From Scleromitrula shiraiana (lineage: Eukaryota; Ascomycota; Leotiomycetes; Helotiales; Sclerotiniaceae), in contig JABELC010000006.1 in NCBI GenBank assembly GCA_028455995.1, positions 682,001 to 746,000 on the forward strand: DNA of 64,000 bases, read 5' to 3'. The notes beneath the pieces were generated by a model, which had not been told where the DNA came from, did no database searches, and saw only the letters and a list, made by a program, of their open reading frames with translations. This document shows positions 60,499 to 64,000 of the stretch, piece by piece (positions within the stretch are counted from its first letter, which is position 1; each line of letters starts with the position of its first letter). The translations under genes were made by a program, and so were the position numbers.

Positions 60499-63400
60499 TC
60501 AAATCCATCTACTATTAACAACTGCATCTTTTCCAAAGGCTGGTTTTCGGCGCAAAAGGGGAGACGATGAATCCTGAGATGCAACCGAGCTTGGTAGGGT
60601 TATGGGAGCGGTTAAAGTTGACATGTTTTGAGCGATAGGGACTCGCTGTTGTTGCTGCTGCTGCTGTGGTCGTTCCGTCTTTTTAGTATTATTGTGAGAT
60701 GGCATCCATTCCTCAGAGTGAATTCTGTTTTTTGGATAACGATCTTTCAAGTTGTCCTTGCGTATGGAGTCTGGCATCATGGTCAAATTCGTCGTGGTCA
60801 TCCTCTCAGGATTGGAACTTGGTATTCCAACTTTGACTATATCGCTATATGAGATCTGTGTGGTTTTGCCACTTACGAATGGACTTGGATGAGAATGCGA
60901 AAGGCTTGGTAGCTGGAACTCATCTGTAGTACTTGTTATCCTCGGAAATTCAAACCGATTGTGTTGAGCTGTTGTCTTGCTTGTTAACAAGGAACTCATC
61001 TCGTCCTCGTCGTCTGATCCATTCTGCTCAGACGTTGCCGGCGTCATGTAATCTATATCTATAGTTGTTGCTTTCGATCTCTTTCCAGCATCTGGGTTGG
61101 TATTTTCGGAGGACCGGGAAGATGTCTTGTGAGAGCGCTGTGGGATCGGCCGCCGAGCACCGAGGAGAGGATTTACACTTCCAAGGTTAGTAATTATCAT
61201 ATCTGAGGACTCGCCATCGGCTAAGAGACACGGCTCATACACTTCTTGTGCTGGCCTTCCCCTTTCATACCTCTCTGGTGTATCTTTCTTGCCTTGTATA
61301 CGGGGATGTCCAAGTGCTCCGCTTTGATAATGTCGTTCAGTTCCTTGTCGTTTTAGCGAGTCTTTCATATTTGACAACGAGTTTGTGATATCTCTAGACC
61401 AGCTAGAGCCCGCTGATCCGAATATAGCAGCACCGGAGTCTATAAGTGGGCCTGGAACCCTGACACGTCCGAACACGTTCTTCGATACAAATTCTTGAAT
61501 TCGCTCGCACGTGCATGAACTATTCCCCGTCCCATTAAGTTGAGAACATGGCTCGAATAGATGACCAGATCGGTGCCATTTTGTTCCGAATGCTGTGATT
61601 TGCTGTTGGGTTTGCTGAGAGCCGTTCTCAGAGTATAAATTCCGAAGAGTTGAAACTTCGACAGCGAGATAATCTTTCCCTTTCGGTAGAGTCTTGAAGG
61701 TCGAACAAAGCCTGGAAGAGTCATCGGGTTGAAACACTTCTCCGAAATTTGATCCGAAGAGGACGACAGCGCTAATTTCCCGCGTAAAATGGGGCCATTT
61801 TCCACATGTCTTCCTCAATTCAGTTTCCTTAACAAGTATTTTGCGTTTCTTCTGAACTAAATCCATATACTCGTAACCTTGTACCCTCTTTTTCCAGTCT
61901 AGTTTCAGCTCGATGCCAGCGAGGGTGAGCGTTTCAGTCTTCTCTTGTAATCCCTCTAGTCTGCTGTAGAGATCTCCCACCAAATTTTTGAACAATTGAG
62001 GACTCACTCCCCGGTTTTCCATGAGTTGGTCGTGGGCGATTACAACACTGGCGTTCTTAACCATTGCTTCACGCACAGATAATGATGACTTTGGGTCCGC
62101 TGTTTGGAGATCGACAATCTTGCCATCAATCTTATAGGCACCCATCGCTTGACGATGTAGAATCATATGAAGTATTGCCCTTTCCCCATCAGTCTGCCAA
62201 GCACGTCGCTGATCCATATCCTGCAAGATGACGTGGATTTGTTTTGCGTCATCGAGTACGCCCAAGTAGTAACTCGACTGGTTTGCTGTGTATGATCCGT
62301 TATGATTGCCAAACGTAAAATTTGCTTGTCCTGTTCCAATCTGCTCAAATCCCACACCTACTCCAGTCAATGCAACCACGTGTTTCGATGGTGCAGTTGT
62401 GTTGGAAAATTGAATACTGCTATAGCTGGCAAATGTTGTTCCTATGAGAATTGTGTATGTCAGCTGGTGTCAAGTATGTGGAGGTTATTCATATCTTCGA
62501 GATACTTTTACATACCAAGATTGTTCACTGAATGAGGACACCATCCAAGAAATATCCTGGTGGACTTTAGATCCTCATGGCCCAGGACATCGACAGGTAG
62601 TCGGACAGGACAAAGATCGGCGATGTCCTTGTATCGTATCCTAGCCCCTACTTTCTTCACCAAGTGCCACTGAACAGAATTGCCTATTCGTTCCACAGGC
62701 ACAAAAGCTATAGAGCGTGCTTTAAGAACGTATCCACCATCAAATTGTGTTGCGAGAGGCACCCCACCGAGGCCAGCCATGACTTCGAGCGGAAGTTCTA
62801 GTCCTTTCTCGTCGCCATGACGCTCCGGAATTGGAAATCCAGTCACGATGGTAGTACTTCCCACGACTTCGTTCCAACAGCTGCCAGGATCATATGTCGT
62901 CAGAGGGAGCACCTCACTAGAGACACGAAAGGCGCATAGGGGGAGACCAAAATTTGAATCGTCTTCGTGGAATGATACGTAAGAATATCCCGGTCCGAGA
63001 GGGGACACTCGGCAAGCAGAGATGATCCAAGCTATCTGTTGCGCTACCGTAATGACAAAGTCCTCATATCCAGTCACTAAAAGGGTTTTTGTTAGAAGAT
63101 TGACAATAATTCCACTCTCAGGGTCAAGAGACATAATCACTGTGAATATAGTTAGCAAATTGAAGCGGCAAGCGACATATCCTGTGCGAAAATTAGGTAG
63201 TAGTTCATACTTACATCCTGACGTTTCCTCTTGAGGATAGTTAGTAATTGCTCCTTGAATAGCTTTCAGAAGAGTCAAAGGAAATGAAGGCCACGTGTGC
63301 TCTAGATAATTGCGGACTGTCGACATGTACGCGTCCGTCGCTTGCCCAGTGATTGTCAGAATAGAGCCAAGATCCTGAGTAAGACCAGTTGAGTATTGCT

Positions 63401-64000
63401 CTTGGAGGAACGCCAATACATCCCAGTCAAGATTGAATATTACAGCGCGATGTTCTGGATCGTGCTTGCCGTTGAGTCTGGGACGACGAAGACCAAGCAA
63501 TACGCGATAGCGAATGCTTTCCATGTGGTCACTGTAGTGATGATCAATTAGCCGCTGAAGTTCGGCGATTAGTTTCTGAAAGGCGTAGTGAGTGGTTAAA
63601 AAGTCATAAGTAGCTTTATCTTCCCCCGGAGTAGTGTGAACTACCTCACCAAGCTCACTTTCACTGCTTGAATCCGTGTGATCAAAATCAGATAGTGATG
63701 CCGGGTGTGAAAGTGGGCCGACACTCATAGATTTATCTACTGCGTCGTTCTGATGTGAAAACTGCAACTCGTATTGTTGATCGTCTACGTGGGTTTCAGG
63801 TAGAGAAATTTCCATTGGAAGTAGCTCATTCCAGTCTCCAACCTTCTCTGCCCATGTTTTTTCAGGAAGGTTAACTTTCTCGGCTTCTTTGATGATGCTT
63901 GGGTATATACGTCGCTCTTTCGGACTGGCTTCGGTAACTCCAAAAATCTCTTCCAATTTATCCAAAATGTCCCGACGCAGAAACCGAATTTGTTTGGCAG
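60499..64000 (-). CDS. Large uncharacterised fungal protein, 5'-truncated by the window edge
   Basis: The frame is open through the right edge of the window (codons KQIRFLRRDIL at the end), so the N-terminus is outside. Two exons are seen: 62516-64000 and 60499-62441, joined in phase 1 by donor GTATGT and acceptor CTCATAG. An extra internal intron (donor GTAAGT near 63216, acceptor TTCACAG near 63140) is possible; both readings stay open. Recognisable stretches are VTGFPIPERHGDEKGLELPL with MAGLGGVPLATQFDGGYVLK, and later RIFLGWCPHSVNNLG, GVGVGFEQIGTGQANF and GERAILHMILHRQAMGA. These recall a widespread, unnamed family of fungal proteins. The C-terminal about 250 residues are disordered, with a polyQ tract (about 60651-60666). 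Function unknown. Confidence 0.75.

Noticed and set aside
1..64000. CRISPR arrays, bacterial operons, prophage or rRNA/tRNA genes
   Set aside because: No spaced direct repeats, no ribosome-binding-site patterns and no tRNA B-box or rRNA motifs were seen by eye; the genome is eukaryotic. A tRNAscan run would be needed to exclude single tRNAs.

Overview
The window is nuclear DNA of a filamentous ascomycete, most likely a leotiomycete of the Botrytis/Sclerotinia type. This rests on short GT-AG introns (about 40-100 nt) with CTAAC/CTAAT-like branch sites, AT-rich intergenic DNA full of microsatellites, fungal families (HET, 2EXR, DUF6594-like, AreA/NIT2, DASH Hsk3, Rix1-complex Ipi1), and the look of the proteins. 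The genus is inference; no marker gene fixes it. Exon borders below were worked out by hand from splice signals and reading-frame phase. Layout, left to right: 1-2979 has no recognisable gene. SUB2 (minus, 2980-4951) and the RNase P subunit RPR2 (plus, 5491-5982) are divergent over a shared 539-bp promoter. Then come a two-exon orphan (6425-7265), a palindrome cluster, an Hsp9/Hsp12-like stress protein (minus, 8544-8989) and a small orphan ORF. A Dbf2/Sid2 mitotic-exit (SIN/MEN) kinase lies at 11103-13302. The next 4 kb holds only a decayed DUF6594-like gene. A four-exon conserved orphan of 985 aa (minus, 17510-20702) follows. A roadblock-type dynein light chain (minus, 22549-23097) and IPI1 (plus, 23331-24554) are divergent over 233 bp. 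Next are a DUF262 protein (25496-27596), a CREG-like secreted flavin-fold protein (minus, 27933-28742) and ribosomal protein eS30 (29455-29850). The middle is dominated by a broken HET-domain gene (minus, 31281-33622) and the nitrogen GATA regulator AreA (minus, 35772-38937). About 8.7 kb without a recognisable gene lies upstream of areA. Then come a Ser/Thr-rich single-pass membrane protein (47599-48663), DASH subunit Hsk3 (minus, 50295-50691), a frameshifted 2EXR gene (minus, about 51209-51885), a Cys-containing single-pass membrane protein (minus, 52590-53414), a GNAT acetyltransferase (minus, 55485-56900) and a two-domain fasciclin protein (minus, 57426-59027). A large uncharacterised gene (minus, 60499-64000) runs off the right edge. 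Three diverged copies of one roughly 220-bp inverted-repeat element (about 51.98, 54.53 and 59.96 kb) lie in the right third; two share a segment differing mainly by transitions, as RIP would produce. The genes do not form one pathway or a secondary-metabolite cluster. They are housekeeping and regulatory genes (mRNA export, RNase P, ribosome assembly, kinetochore, septation, nitrogen control) mixed with fast-evolving fungal families (HET, 2EXR, DUF6594) that here look broken. No complete new multi-gene system was recognised. The best leads are the eukaryotic DUF262 gene, the four-exon orphan with a cysteine-containing C-terminal module, and the MITE-like family.
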